A stretch of 64,000 nt of DNA from JAJECS01 sp965198185 (GTDB taxonomy: Bacteria; Chloroflexota; UBA11872), in the NCBI GenBank assembly GCA_965198185.1, contig CBDAOU010000001.1, forward strand, positions 1,111,211-1,175,210, in the 5' to 3' direction. The notes beneath the pieces were generated by a model that saw only the letters and a list, made by a program, of their open reading frames with translations, was not told the origin of the DNA and did not search any database. Shown piece by piece: positions 27,917 to 37,413 of the stretch. The translations under genes and the position numbers were made by a program. Numbering within the stretch: position 1 is the first letter of the stretch; every line of letters starts with the position of its first letter.

Positions 27917-28837
27917 GTGCCCAATCGCCCCACTGAAGCCTCCAGTATAAGGGTCACTCAATGCGAATCTTGGGATGAGTTCATCCAGGCGCTGCGGGTC
28001 GCGGGCAATAAGCCACTGGCTAACCGAATCTACCGGGGGCATGCAAATCCAGACTGGCGTTTGTCTTCTCTCTGGGAAAGGCGTCTAGCCAATGAAAACC
28101 TAAACCTATCCCATGACGTCGAGGTCGAATCCGAATTTAGAGATGGATATAGGAACTTCTATAGTCGCCGACTACATCGGGGGACGAGTTACGACCAATT
28201 GCGCATCGAGGAGCTTAGTCAGTTCAAACGATGGGCAGCAGCAATGCCTGAAATACCATTGGCGAAGTCCGATCCTGACGTGGATTGGTGGACCTTCGGC
28301 AGACACTACGGATTGAAAACGCCGTTGCTCGATTGGTCTTGGAGCCCGTTCATTGCTGCATTCTGGGCCTTTGCAGACCGAATGACTAGAGAGAATCCTC
28401 ATCTGGAAGGTCCTAGTCCCCAATGGCCAAAGGCTTCGCTGTCCCCTGTTGTTGTCTGGGAACTTTCAATCAATGACGGAATCTTTGCCGAGGGAGCGTT
28501 TTCTCAAATCGACAATGTCAGATACGAGCTTCATCGGCAACGAGCTCAGCAGGGACTGTTTACGTGGCTTGAGCATGACAATTACATCGACGTTGAGAGC
28601 TATCTGGTGTCAAGGGGACTAGCTCATATTCTCGAGCGATACGAAATCTCATATCGCAGTAGCGTGGGCGATGCCATCTCCGACCTCCTACGCATGAATA
28701 TTCATTACGCAACCGTTTACCCTGACCCTGAAGGAGCCGCGAAGCAGGCAAACTTAGGGCTCAATTGGTATTCGCTCGGTCTTATGAAGGGCGAGTACTT
28801 CAATCCCTCCGATACCGGGCAGCCCAAGGACGGTTAA
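27917..28837 (+). CDS. FRG-domain protein
   Basis: 306-residue protein with an FRG domain: YRGHANPDWRLSSLWERRL near residue 45, then FGRHYGLKTPLLDWSWSP, AAFWAFADRM, and a C-terminal region with SYLVSRGLAHILERYEIS. FRG domains are of unknown biochemical function and are common in defence islands and phage-related loci. The DNA is visibly more AT-rich than its neighbours (about half AT against the surrounding high GC), which points to horizontal acquisition. GTG is the start. It precedes the restriction-modification genes by a 6-bp gap to the next small ORF, so it is probably part of the same defence operon. Confidence 0.8.
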   Translation: MPNRPTEASSIRVTQCESWDEFIQALRVAGNKPLANRIYRGHANPDWRLSSLWERRLANENLNLSHDVEVESEFRDGYRNFYSRRLHRGTSYDQLRIEELSQFKRWAAAMPEIPLAKSDPDVDWWTFGRHYGLKTPLLDWSWSPFIAAFWAFADRMTRENPHLEGPSPQWPKASLSPVVVWELSINDGIFAEGAFSQIDNVRYELHRQRAQQGLFTWLEHDNYIDVESYLVSRGLAHILERYEISYRSSVGDAISDLLRMNIHYATVYPDPEGAAKQANLGLNWYSLGLMKGEYFNPSDTGQPKDG

Positions 28838-28843
28838 CTCAGA

Positions 28844-29080
28844 GTGCCTCTCCCAAATCCCTTCCGCGACTACCAGCGGGAGCTGCGTGGCAAGCTCGAT
28901 CTCGGTATCGCTATGGAGCACACGCCCCGGCCGGCGCTCAAGTTGCTGCCGGAAGCCGCCGTGGCAGCGGTCGCCGCCGCCAACGAGCCGCGGCGCATCG
29001 ACTGTGGTGCGTTTGGCGCCGCGCGCTCCGTTTGCGGGTGGCTGCCGCTCTATGATCGAATGGACCGGCACTGGGAATGA
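28844..29080 (+). CDS. small uncharacterised protein coupled to methyltransferase
   Basis: 78-residue ORF with GTG start six bases after the FRG gene and a TGA that overlaps the methyltransferase ATG (ATGA). The spacing is typical of a translated operon member. The sequence (PLPNPFRDYQRELRGKLDLG, later RIDCGAFGAARSVCGWLP) matches no family I know. It could be a regulator of the C-protein sort, though no helix-turn-helix is obvious. The coding status rests on the tight overlap, not on homology. Confidence 0.45.
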   Translation: MPLPNPFRDYQRELRGKLDLGIAMEHTPRPALKLLPEAAVAAVAAANEPRRIDCGAFGAARSVCGWLPLYDRMDRHWE

Positions 29081-30822
29081 CCGCCCGTGTCCCGCCGGTG
29101 ACTCGCGACATGGCAACACACGGTTCAGGTATGAGTCCGCAAGGAGCTTTCGAGGGAGCTGTCCAGGGCGTCCTTGACAGTCCCCGGCATCAACTCAACG
29201 GCGCCTCGGGGGCGCCAGCATCAGTTGCAGGTCTGATTCAGACGGAGGCCGAGCTTGCAGCGCTGGCGGCGGCGCTTGGAGCCGAATCCGTCGGTGGACT
29301 CAATCGTGCTGAGTTGCGCCTGCTTGCCGACGCTCCCGCTGTGCCACAAGCCTTCGTGGAGGAGATTCGAGAACGCATTCACGCCCAGGAGGACCCGCTG
29401 GGCGATGCGTTCTGCGCGATCCGAACGCCTGCCGCGCGGCGTGCGAGCGGCGCGGTCTACACGCCTAGGCCAATTGTGACCGCCATGGTCGACTGGGCGG
29501 CCAGCGCTGGATCACCAGAACGGATCGTCGAGCCAGGGTCCGGATCTGGGCGCTTTCTCATGGAAGCGGCGCGCCGGTTTCCGAAGGCTGAGTTGGTCGC
29601 AGTGGAAAGCGACCCATTGGCATCGCTCATGGCCCGAGCCAACCTGGCTGTGCTCGGCAAAGGCGAGCAGTCGCGCGTCATGCTCGCGGACTTTCGAGAT
29701 GCGAAGCTCGCGGCGACCAACGGGCGCACCTTGTATATCGGCAATCCACCGTATGTCAGGCACCATCTGATTGACCGCCGCTGGAAGCACTGGCTCAAGC
29801 GGCAAGCGCAACACCTGGGGCTGAAGGCAAGTGCGCTGGCCGGTCTCCACGTCTACTTCTTCCTGGCGATTGCTCGGTGGGCCAAGCCCGGTGACTATGG
29901 GGCGCTGATCTCCGCTGCCGAATGGCTGGACGTGAACTACGGCCAGTTGCTGCGAGACCTGTTCCTCAATCGGCTCGGCGGACAGAGCGTGACCGTGGTC
30001 GAGCCGCATGCCGGTCCATTTCCCGGTACAGCAACCACCGGCGCCATCACCACGTTCACCGTGAACAGCGCGCCAGCAGCTGCCCGTTTCGTGCGGGTAT
30101 CGAATCTGAACGAGCTTGGCAATCTCGCCGGCGGCCAGCCGGTAAGCCGGAAACGCTTGGCCGTCGAAACCCGATGGTCAGACTTCACGCGCACGTCGCC
30201 TGAAATTCCGGCGGGCTATGTCGAGTTGGGGGAGCTGTGCCGCGTGCACCGTGGGCAGGTCACAGGGGCGAATCGGGTTTGGATCGCCGGCTCGGAGAGC
30301 GAGGCGTTACCTGATGACGTGCTGTTTCCCACGGTTACGCGCGCCACGGAACTCATCCGCGCCGGTCCCGCGCTGACGAATGCCGCATCGCTCCGGCGTG
30401 TGATCGACCTTCCGGTCGACCTCTCCGCCTTCTCTGACGAGGCACGCGACGCCATCGACCGGTTCTTGGACTGGGCGCGGTCGATGGGCGCGCCGGACAG
30501 CTACGTTGCGAAGCACCGCAAAGCCTGGTGGTCGGTCAGGCTGCGGGAGCCGGCACCGATCTTGGCGACATATATGGCGCGGCGCCCGCCGGCATTCGTC
30601 TTGAACGACGCGGGCGCGCGGCACTTGAACATCGCGCACGGCCTGTATCCCCGTGAGCCGCTTTCGCCCGAGACGCTCGCTGCCTTGGTGACGCAGCTCC
30701 GTCAGTCGGCATCGATGCACGGAGGGCGCGTCTATGCGGGCGGCCTCACCAAGTTCGAGCCGCGGGAGATGGAGCGGATTCCCGTTCCAGAGCCAGAATA
30801 CTTGCAAGGGATGCGGACATGA
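29077..30822 (+). CDS. N6-adenine DNA methyltransferase of a type II R-M system
   Basis: 581-residue gamma-class adenine methyltransferase. The SAM-binding motif is EPGSGSGRFLMEAA near residue 150, an acidic residue follows in VAVESDPLAS, and the catalytic NPPY is in YIGNPPYVRHH near 227. The C-terminal half (about 330-560) is the likely target-recognition domain. The first 100 residues are a leader; ATG at 29110 is an alternative start. It overlaps the restriction gene by four bases (ATGA). It should methylate the adenine of the cognate site and protect the host. The partner enzyme is XamI-like, so the site may be GTCGAC, but this is inferred from the family. Confidence 0.87.
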   Translation: MTARVPPVTRDMATHGSGMSPQGAFEGAVQGVLDSPRHQLNGASGAPASVAGLIQTEAELAALAAALGAESVGGLNRAELRLLADAPAVPQAFVEEIRERIHAQEDPLGDAFCAIRTPAARRASGAVYTPRPIVTAMVDWAASAGSPERIVEPGSGSGRFLMEAARRFPKAELVAVESDPLASLMARANLAVLGKGEQSRVMLADFRDAKLAATNGRTLYIGNPPYVRHHLIDRRWKHWLKRQAQHLGLKASALAGLHVYFFLAIARWAKPGDYGALISAAEWLDVNYGQLLRDLFLNRLGGQSVTVVEPHAGPFPGTATTGAITTFTVNSAPAAARFVRVSNLNELGNLAGGQPVSRKRLAVETRWSDFTRTSPEIPAGYVELGELCRVHRGQVTGANRVWIAGSESEALPDDVLFPTVTRATELIRAGPALTNAASLRRVIDLPVDLSAFSDEARDAIDRFLDWARSMGAPDSYVAKHRKAWWSVRLREPAPILATYMARRPPAFVLNDAGARHLNIAHGLYPREPLSPETLAALVTQLRQSASMHGGRVYAGGLTKFEPREMERIPVPEPEYLQGMRT

Positions 30823-31736
30823 TCGATCCCCCAGTTTGGTCGAGGAACGACCTCAACCAAGCGCGCGAGCAGGCAGAGGAACACTTTCGGCAGAGTCGCT
30901 ACACCGAGCCTCGGGCCCACTACCTTCGACTCTTCGACGAATATCGCGGCGTTGTCGAGGAGGTCCTGGAAGAGACGGCTGACCTCGCGAAAGTCGATGT
31001 GCAGGCTCTCGAACTGCTCAGTGATCACCGCAAGCGCGAAGTATTCCGGTACCTGGCTGGCCCACCCGTCTCTGAAGATGATCTGAAGGTGCTGGTGCAG
31101 GCCCAGTCGATCAGCGCGGCGCGGCTGCGAGTGGATGGCGATCTCCTGGAGCGCATTGTCGCGTTCTTCCGTGACTGGCATGACCGTCGCCGATTCCCGT
31201 GGGTCGGTAAGCAGTCGGAACCTGCGGAGCACGATCGGCGCGCTGCGGTGCTCGCCACCGCAGCCTTGTTGGCAATGCGAAGGCTTGAAACATCACGCCG
31301 AAGTGAGGAAAAGACGCGACAGGAAGCTCTGGTTGCGCAGCAGCTACGGGACGCCCAGTTTGAGCAGGTCGATACCAGAACGATTCGGACGCTCTCCGAC
31401 GCACCAGCAGCCGGCCAATTCTGTCGCGAGTCGATGCTCGGAAACAGGAAAGCCGACTTCGTGATTGGACTGTACGACGGCCGCACGATGCCGCTGGAAT
31501 GCAAGGTGTCAAATTCCTCGACAAACTCTGTGAAGCGCCTGAACAACGACGCCGCGGTCAAAGCTGAAGTGTGGCGGCAGGACTTCGGCACGGTACAGAT
31601 AGTGCCGGCGGCTGTTCTGAGCGGCGTCTACAAGCTCCACAACCTCGAAGATGCGCAGAAACGGGGCCTAGCCTTGTTTTGGGCGCACGACCTTGGAGCG
31701 CTTGTGGAGTGGCTGCACCAAACGAGGGATGGCTGA
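30819..31736 (+). CDS. XamI-family type II restriction endonuclease
   Basis: 305-residue protein resembling R.XamI. The putative PD-(D/E)xK nuclease core is GNRKADFVIGLYDG followed by the MPLECKVSNSS strand, with Asp (ADFV) and Glu-x-Lys (ECK) as catalytic residues near 210-225. The N-terminal two thirds are helical, with several Arg-rich segments probably contacting DNA. The ATG overlaps the methyltransferase stop by four bases, the arrangement expected for a translationally coupled R-M pair with the methylase made first. The founding member cuts GTCGAC; that sequence occurs in the window (for example at about 1924 and 3027), so protection by the methylase would be needed. Confidence 0.85.
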   Translation: MIDPPVWSRNDLNQAREQAEEHFRQSRYTEPRAHYLRLFDEYRGVVEEVLEETADLAKVDVQALELLSDHRKREVFRYLAGPPVSEDDLKVLVQAQSISAARLRVDGDLLERIVAFFRDWHDRRRFPWVGKQSEPAEHDRRAAVLATAALLAMRRLETSRRSEEKTRQEALVAQQLRDAQFEQVDTRTIRTLSDAPAAGQFCRESMLGNRKADFVIGLYDGRTMPLECKVSNSSTNSVKRLNNDAAVKAEVWRQDFGTVQIVPAAVLSGVYKLHNLEDAQKRGLALFWAHDLGALVEWLHQTRDG

Positions 31737-31840
31737 TCAACTTCGTCGTCGCATATACCGGCAGCGGCCTAAGGCAGGTGCTGGTACGGTAACCTCCCCT
31801 ACAAGTCGGTCGCTATTGAGTGAGCGGGAAGGCCTGATCG

Positions 31841-33307
31841 ATGAAGACTAGGCTCGTGCTGGTGGCGGCCCTTGTCGGGCTGCTGTTTTCGTTTCAGCCG
31901 GTTGTTGCGCAGGACTGCGTTTTTCAGTTGGGGTTCAAGGCGCTGCGCGACCTGATCCCGGACGTGGTTGGCGACTGCCTGGACAACGAGCAGCACAATC
32001 GCGACTCCGGCATGACGCTGCAAACCACGACCAACGGCCAGCTCATCTGGCGCAAGGCCGACAACTGGACCGGGTTTACCGACGGTGAGCGCACCTGGAT
32101 CAATGGTCCGGAGGGATTGCAGCAGCGGCTGAACAGCGAGCGCTTTGATTGGGAAGCTCCTGCCGCCGCACCCATGGTGACGCAGCGGCTGACGCTGGAA
32201 CAGCTGCGGAACGCCGAGTATTTCCTGCCGCTCCTCGGTGACGAGGACACCCCGATTCGATTTGAGGACGGCGAGGGATCAATCGCCTATGGCGAGGGTG
32301 CAACGGAACGGGACTACGCGGGCATTGACGGCGACGCGGTCGCCTTTGGCGATCTTGACGGTGACGGGTTCGCCGACGCCGCCGTTGTCGTCTTCACCTC
32401 CGGGGGCGGCAGCGGCACGTTCAAGCATCTGGTGGCCGTCCTCGACCGGGACGGCGAGCCGGTGCAGGCGGCGCGCGTGTACCTGGGCGACCGGGTGCCG
32501 GTGACGAGCCTGACCATCACCAGCGGCCAAATCGTCATGGAGATGCTTACGCGCGGTCCCGACGACGGGCTGTGCTGTCCGACGCTGAACGTCACCCGCG
32601 GGTTCGCGTTGCGCGGGGACCAGCTCGTGCCGCGTCAGGCGCTGGTCATCGAGTCGCCGCTGCCGGGCGAGACCGTGGCGACCGGGGTCGAGGTTCGGGG
32701 CAAGACGAGCACGTACCCGTCCGGCGACGGCCTGGCCTACCTGGTCTATGACGCTCGCGGCGGAGTGATCGGCATGGGCCGGCTTCCGGTTGAGGGATGG
32801 GAAGGCCATCCGGGGACGTTCGCCGCACCGGTTGAGTTCATCGCGGGCGCTGGTGGTCCGGGACGCATCGAGATCGTCGACGTGAATGTGGGCGACGGCT
32901 CGGCGGTGGCTCGCACAAGCGTGCAAGTGGTGCTTGAGGGCGCTCCACCGATGGAGGGCGCTCCGCCGATGGAGGATATGGGGCGCCCCACGCGCGAGCT
33001 TGTGCTGGAAGCGCCGCTGAGCGGCGCGACGGTCGGCGCCACGGTGGAGTTGCGCGGACGCATCAGCGCGATGCCGTTCGAAAAGAACCTGAGCTACCGC
33101 ATCTACACCCAGGCCGGAACGATCGTCGGCGAGGGAGCGATGCTCTTGGAAGGCCCGTTTGACGGGCCGGGCACGTTTGCGGAGTCGATCGCCGTCACGG
33201 GCACGACCGCGCCCGGACCCCTCCGCATCGAGGTCGCAGAGGAAAGTGTGGTGGACGGCTCACTGATTGTGAGCACCTCGGTGGAAGTGTGGTTCGCGGG
33301 CGGATGA
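31841..33307 (+). CDS. secreted protein with Gmad2-type immunoglobulin-like domains
   Basis: 488-residue exported protein. Residues 1-23 are a signal peptide (LVLVAALVGLLFSFQPVVA). A central stretch GDAVAFGDLDGDGFADAAVV resembles a calcium-binding DxDxDG loop of FG-GAP/dockerin type. Two similar C-terminal domains follow, starting LVIESPLPGETVATGVEVRG and LVLEAPLSGATVGATVELRG, each of about 90 residues, which fit the Gmad2 bacterial spore-germination/Ig-like domain. They are joined by a duplicated linker EGAPPMEGAPPMED. No enzyme motif is visible. An adhesive or surface-associated role is possible. An IS110 copy begins only about 8 bp after the stop. Confidence 0.75.
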   Translation: MKTRLVLVAALVGLLFSFQPVVAQDCVFQLGFKALRDLIPDVVGDCLDNEQHNRDSGMTLQTTTNGQLIWRKADNWTGFTDGERTWINGPEGLQQRLNSERFDWEAPAAAPMVTQRLTLEQLRNAEYFLPLLGDEDTPIRFEDGEGSIAYGEGATERDYAGIDGDAVAFGDLDGDGFADAAVVVFTSGGGSGTFKHLVAVLDRDGEPVQAARVYLGDRVPVTSLTITSGQIVMEMLTRGPDDGLCCPTLNVTRGFALRGDQLVPRQALVIESPLPGETVATGVEVRGKTSTYPSGDGLAYLVYDARGGVIGMGRLPVEGWEGHPGTFAAPVEFIAGAGGPGRIEIVDVNVGDGSAVARTSVQVVLEGAPPMEGAPPMEDMGRPTRELVLEAPLSGATVGATVELRGRISAMPFEKNLSYRIYTQAGTIVGEGAMLLEGPFDGPGTFAESIAVTGTTAPGPLRIEVAEESVVDGSLIVSTSVEVWFAGG

Positions 33308-33341
33308 TGGCTGGGTAGCAACGGTGTTTGGCCGTCAAGGG

Positions 33342-34280
33342 TTAGCCCATGGTCGGGTCCCACATGGCCTGCTGTTTGCAGAGGGCATTGCAGAGCACGA
33401 GGAGCTTGCGCAGGCAGGCGGTGAGGGCCACGAGCTTGGGCTTGCCGGCCGCGACGAGGCGCCGATAGAAGGCGCGGAGGCTGGGATTGGCGCGGCTGGC
33501 GGCCAGCGCGGCCATATAGAGGGCGGCGCGGACCGAGGCGCGCCCACCGCAGACCGAGCGGCGCCCGCGACGAGGCGCCGCTGTCGCGGTTGACGGGCGC
33601 CACGCCGACGAGGGCGGCGATCTGGTGGCGGGAGAGCGTGCCCAGTTCGGGCAGTTCGGCGAGCAGGGTGTGGCAGGCGACCGGCCCGATGCCGGGGATG
33701 CTCTGCAGCCAGGCGGCGCGGGCGCGCAGGCGCGGATGGGCCTGGATGGCGGCGGCGAGCTGCGCGTCGAGGTCGGCCAGGTGCTCGGTCAGCCAGGCGA
33801 GGTGGGCGTCGAGGTTGGCGCGGAGGGCCGGTGGGGTCTGGTGCCGTCGCTGCTGCTCGGCCACCCGCATGCCCAACAGCTGCCGGCGCCGGGTGACCAG
33901 GGCGTGCAGGTGTTGGGTGGCGGCATCTGGGCGCGGGCGCACCGGGGGCTGGACCTCGGCGGCGAAGCGCGCGAGCCCCAGGCGTCGCGGCGGTCGGTCT
34001 TGGCCAGGATGTTGCGGCTGCGGGCGAAGTCGCGCACCTGCCGCGGATTGACCACCACCGCCGGCAGCCCGGCCGTGATGAGGGCGGCGTCCACCGCCTG
34101 CTCGTAGCCGCCGCTGGCTTCCAACACGATCCGGGTGGGCTGCAGCGCCCGCGCCCGGCGCACCAGTGCGGCGTGGCCGGCGGGCGTGTTGGGGACCCGC
34201 CAGGCGGTCTGGGTCGGGTGTACGGCGACATCTAGATGCGCGCGCGCCACGTCCAGGCCGAGATAGGGGAACTGGGGCAT
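33342..34280 (-). pseudogene. IS110-family transposase, two frameshifts
   Basis: Same protein as the intact copy at 44374-45312 but broken twice. The N-terminal RuvC-like part (GLDVARAHLDVAV, VLEASGGYE, AKTDRRDAWG) reads well from 34280. A one-base deletion in a C run at about 33977 then shifts the frame, and an extra base near 33570 (CGCGACGAGG against CGCGCCAGG in the other copy) shifts it again before the C-terminal serine domain. Without correction no functional recombinase is made, so mobility of this copy would depend on the intact one. Confidence 0.85.
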
Positions 34281-34490
34281 TTCGGTACCCTCCGATACGG
34301 CGCTGGCCTCCCGCCCAACCTTGCAAGATGCGGGCTCGCCCTGGCGGCCCTGGCAACGGTGTGGGCTCTGGGCCAGCGCCCAGGGCCGGGACGACCACGC
34401 TACGCAACGGTCTCTTGGGACCTAGGGGCCGTCGGTCTGTCCCGGCCCGGTGCTTCCTCTCGGACGATCCGAGGGGCTTGCAACATACAA
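34281..34490 (-). ncRNA. candidate IS110 bridge RNA region, copy 1
   Basis: The 210 bases upstream of the transposase are non-coding and almost identical in both IS110 copies. IS110-type elements are known to encode a structured bridge RNA here whose loops match the element end and the target. On the plus strand, CAACGGT, part of the element's left terminus (GTAGCAACGGTGT), recurs at 34354-34360 and 34405-34411, and TAGGGGC, part of the neighbouring target-like palindrome, recurs at 34423-34429. Hairpin stems are visible, for example CTCGGA/TCCGAG at 34459-34473. The RNA itself and its ends are inferred. Confidence 0.5.
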
Positions 34491-34516
34491 GGGGCAGGTT
34501 TGAAACCTGCCCCTAC
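34491..34516 (+). repeat. CCCCTAC palindrome at IS110 copy 1 edge
   Basis: GGGGCAGG TTTGAAA CCTGCCCC followed by TAC. The same palindrome (with a GATTCAA loop) abuts the second IS110 copy at the same end, and a free copy lies at 25147. From 34517 to 34757 I see no gene; the desaturase promoter should be there. Confidence 0.8.
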
Positions 34517-34757
34517 GGCGCCACGGGGCAATTCGCGACGGCCGGTTGAACGGCAGACAGGGTGGCAACCGCGCCAATGTGTTGTACAACTAGGCCCGTT
34601 GGGTCTCCTTCCCCGGCGCAACGGCAAGCATCCCCACCCATGGTGAGCACCAGACCACGGTTGCGTTGTCAGCGGCTGCACCCGAAATGCGCGACAACGC
34701 GTGGCTCATGACGCGTCCGCCCAGATAGGCGCGATCACCTCGAGTCCAACGAGATCA

Positions 34758-35771
34758 ATGCTCCCGCCGTCGCCGGACTACGTCGACCTCAAGCGCCGCA
34801 TCAATGCCGCAGGATTGCTGGATCCTCAGCCGCGCTATTTTGCCTTCAAGTTCGCAAGCGTCATTCTCGTTTACGTCGCCACAGTTGCCCTTGCAATCGC
34901 ATTCAGTCACCCAGCTATCGTGATCGCCGCAGCCTTTTTATTCGGGTTGGTATTTACACAAGTAGGGTTTCTGGGTCACGATTTGGCTCACCGACAGGTC
35001 ACGCACAAATCACGGCTTGTATCTTGGCTTGGCCTCATCGTCGGCAATCTGCTCATCGCCGTGAGCTATTCGTGGTGGACGGCCAAGCACAACCAGCACC
35101 ACGCGACGCCGAATCACAGCGAAGAGGACCCAGACTTGCAGTATCCAATGCTGGTCTTCGAGTCAGCACGGATCAAGGATTGCAAGCCCAAGTACTATCC
35201 GATCATTGCGTATCAGGCCTTCCTATACCTGTTCCTGGGCGCGTTTCAGGCGTTTGGGATGCGCGCCCAGGCAGTGGCGCAGGTGCGCAGCGGAAGGTCG
35301 CCGAAGCGCACGGCGGAAGGGCTGGCGCTGGCCCTCCACGCGCTGCTCTACGCCGCGTTGCTATTTCAGATTGGACACTGGGGATTGAGCCTGGCGTTTC
35401 TGTTTATCCATCAGATGACGTTCGGGCTCTATAACACGCTGGTCTTTGCCCCCAACCACAAGGGCATGCCGATGATCGACGAGTCCAACCGCATGGACTA
35501 TCTGCGGGAGCAGGTGCTCACGGCACGCAACGTGACGGCGCACCCGGTGATCGACTTCGTGTACGGCGGTTTGAACTATCAGATCGAGCACCACCTGTTT
35601 CCGGCAATGGCGCGCAGCAACCTGAGCGCGGCGCAGCCGATCGTGGCGGCATTTTGCGCCGAACGAGGGGTCGACTACGCGGTGACGGGACCACTCCAGG
35701 GAATTATCGAGCCGCTGCGGCATCTGCACGCCGTCTCGGCACCGCTGCGCCGAGGTTCGCGAGCCGGGTAA
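34758..35771 (+). CDS. fatty acid desaturase, membrane di-iron type
   Basis: Integral membrane desaturase (337 residues from the ATG at 34758; a GTG at 34701 would add 19). It has the three histidine boxes of acyl-lipid front-end desaturases without a cytochrome b5 domain: GHDLAHR near residue 75, KHNQHHATPN near 110 and YQIEHHLFP near 275, the last being the QxxHH form typical of delta-5/6/8 type enzymes. Four to five hydrophobic segments flank the boxes (about 30-75, 95-110, 155-175, 205-230). It would introduce double bases into membrane acyl chains using O2 and an external electron donor. The gene is monocistronic. Confidence 0.88.
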   Translation: MLPPSPDYVDLKRRINAAGLLDPQPRYFAFKFASVILVYVATVALAIAFSHPAIVIAAAFLFGLVFTQVGFLGHDLAHRQVTHKSRLVSWLGLIVGNLLIAVSYSWWTAKHNQHHATPNHSEEDPDLQYPMLVFESARIKDCKPKYYPIIAYQAFLYLFLGAFQAFGMRAQAVAQVRSGRSPKRTAEGLALALHALLYAALLFQIGHWGLSLAFLFIHQMTFGLYNTLVFAPNHKGMPMIDESNRMDYLREQVLTARNVTAHPVIDFVYGGLNYQIEHHLFPAMARSNLSAAQPIVAAFCAERGVDYAVTGPLQGIIEPLRHLHAVSAPLRRGSRAG

Positions 35772-35793
35772 CCCTCCGCCCGGCGGCCCGGTC

Positions 35794-37413
35794 CTAGGCC
35801 AAGAGGTCTCGCAGCCGCTGCGTCAGGTCGGCCTTTGCTTCCGGCTGGGGCTCCATGAGCCGCGCGTCGCGCAGGCTGCCGGCGATCGGCTGGTGGTCGG
35901 TGACGAGGTGCGGATCGCCGCCTTCCTCGTTGATCAGCTCGATCAGGAGGCGCTCGACCAGCTGCGACCGGATCGCGGCGTGGGCCGGGTCGTCCCAGAG
36001 GTTGTTCAGGTCCTCGGGGTCGTCCTTGACGCTGTAAAGCTCGCCGTATTCAGTCGTGCCGTAATGCAGCAGCTTCCAGTCCTCGGTAACGAGCATCTTG
36101 ACCCGCAGCACGATGGGCTCCGCGTGCGCCTTGGCAGTGCCGACGAGTTCGGGCCGACCGCTGCCGAAGATGGCGATGCGCTCGACGATGACCGCGTCGC
36201 GATGCGTGTCGGTCTCGCCGCGGAGGACCGGGGCAAAGCTGCGGCCTTCCATGCCCACAAGCGGATCGGCGCCCGCAAGGTCGAGGAAGGTGGGCACGAA
36301 GTCGAGCTGCGTCATCACGCCGTCGTGGACACGGCCCGGCGCCACCGTCGCGGGGTGACGCCACAGCAGGGGCACGCGGTTGACGCACTCGTAGGACATC
36401 ATCGGCTTGGCGGCGATGCCGTGATCGTTGAGGCCCTCGCCGTGGTCCGAGCTGAAGATCACGTGGGTGTTCTCGGCTAGGCCCAGCCGGTCGAGCTCTT
36501 GAAGCACGCGGGCGATGCCGTCGTCGATAAAGGTGGTCATGCCGTAGTAGTGGGCCACGATCTCGCCATGGTGGTCGCCGTCCCAGCCGCTGGTGGTGTC
36601 GTAACCCTGGTAGGGCAGGCCGTCGCGCGCGTACTGGTACTGCGGCGGCTTGTTGCTCACGTCCTCGCGCGGCACGGCCGGCGGCATGTCCGCCGGGTCG
36701 TACATGTCGCAGTAGGGTCGCGGCGGCGTGAAGGGCTGGTGGGGGTCGTAAAACGACATCCAGAGGAAGAAGGGCCGCTCGTGGGCATGCCCGCGCAACC
36801 AGTCGACGGTGCGGTCGGCGGTGCGATGGGTGTAGTGCCACTCGGCCGGAATAGCGTTCTTCCAGCTATGGAACGCACCGGTGCGAGGCTCCAGCGCGTT
36901 AACCGGCTTCCACAACTCGAGGCCCTCGGGATGATGCCGCTCCAGCCAGACGCGCCAGTGGCCCTTGGGATAGGTGTGCGCGCCGAGGATCTCGACATAG
37001 TCGAAGCCAAAATACGGTCCGTACCAGAGGCCGTCGTCAGGGTTGACCGGCGCGCCGGGCGGCGGATGATCGGGCAGCACGTCCTCGTATTCCCCGCCCT
37101 TGAAGTGGGGCTTGCCAACCAGGGCCGTGGCATAGCCGGCTTGGCGCAGCGAGTCGCCGACGACGGGAATGGCCTCGCTGAGGTTCACGTTGTTGAAGAC
37201 GTGATGCCCGCGCTGGCTGCGACCGGTGATCATGCTGGCGCGGGCCGGCGCGCAAATGGCGTTGGTTGGATAGGCACGGTCGAAACGCATGCCGTCGCGC
37301 GCGAGGCTGTCCATCGCCGGCGTGCGGATGCGCGGGTTGTGGATGCCCAGGGCGTCCCACCGCTGCTGGTCGGTGGTGATGAAGAGGAAGTTCGGCTGGG
37401 AGCTAGTCGCCAA
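35794..37413 (-). CDS. sulfatase (arylsulfatase-type, formylglycine-dependent)
   Basis: 539-residue alkaline phosphatase-superfamily sulfatase. The N-terminus NFLFITTDQQRWDALG carries the metal-binding Asp, the sulfatase signature CAPARASMITG near residue 53 contains the Cys converted to formylglycine (C-x-P-x-R), GKPHFKG has the catalytic Lys/His, and FSSDHGEGLNDHG near 330 supplies further ligands. No signal peptide is evident, so it is probably cytoplasmic. TTG is the only start that keeps the conserved N-terminus. With the rhamnose mutarotase and sialidase-like genes nearby it suggests use of sulfated, rhamnose- or sialic-type sugars, although the genes are not in one operon. Confidence 0.88.
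   Translation of the reverse strand: MATSSQPNFLFITTDQQRWDALGIHNPRIRTPAMDSLARDGMRFDRAYPTNAICAPARASMITGRSQRGHHVFNNVNLSEAIPVVGDSLRQAGYATALVGKPHFKGGEYEDVLPDHPPPGAPVNPDDGLWYGPYFGFDYVEILGAHTYPKGHWRVWLERHHPEGLELWKPVNALEPRTGAFHSWKNAIPAEWHYTHRTADRTVDWLRGHAHERPFFLWMSFYDPHQPFTPPRPYCDMYDPADMPPAVPREDVSNKPPQYQYARDGLPYQGYDTTSGWDGDHHGEIVAHYYGMTTFIDDGIARVLQELDRLGLAENTHVIFSSDHGEGLNDHGIAAKPMMSYECVNRVPLLWRHPATVAPGRVHDGVMTQLDFVPTFLDLAGADPLVGMEGRSFAPVLRGETDTHRDAVIVERIAIFGSGRPELVGTAKAHAEPIVLRVKMLVTEDWKLLHYGTTEYGELYSVKDDPEDLNNLWDDPAHAAIRSQLVERLLIELINEEGGDPHLVTDHQPIAGSLRDARLMEPQPEAKADLTQRLRDLLA

Larger units (their letters stand above)
33315..34490 (-). mobile_element. IS110-family element, copy 1 (inactivated)
   Basis: This 1176-bp element is nearly identical to the one at 44347-45522. 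On the plus strand it starts GTAGCAACGGTGTTTGG and ends TTGCAACATACAA. No long terminal inverted repeats are visible, as expected for IS110. Its right end abuts a CCCCTAC palindrome. The left flank is the downstream edge of the Gmad2 gene. The transposase lies on the minus strand and is broken; the 210-bp upstream part is intact. Confidence 0.85.

Noticed and set aside
34236..34646. ORFs across the non-coding upstream part of IS110 copy 1
   Set aside because: They are not conserved as frames in copy 2 (different indels) whereas the nucleotide sequence and hairpins are.
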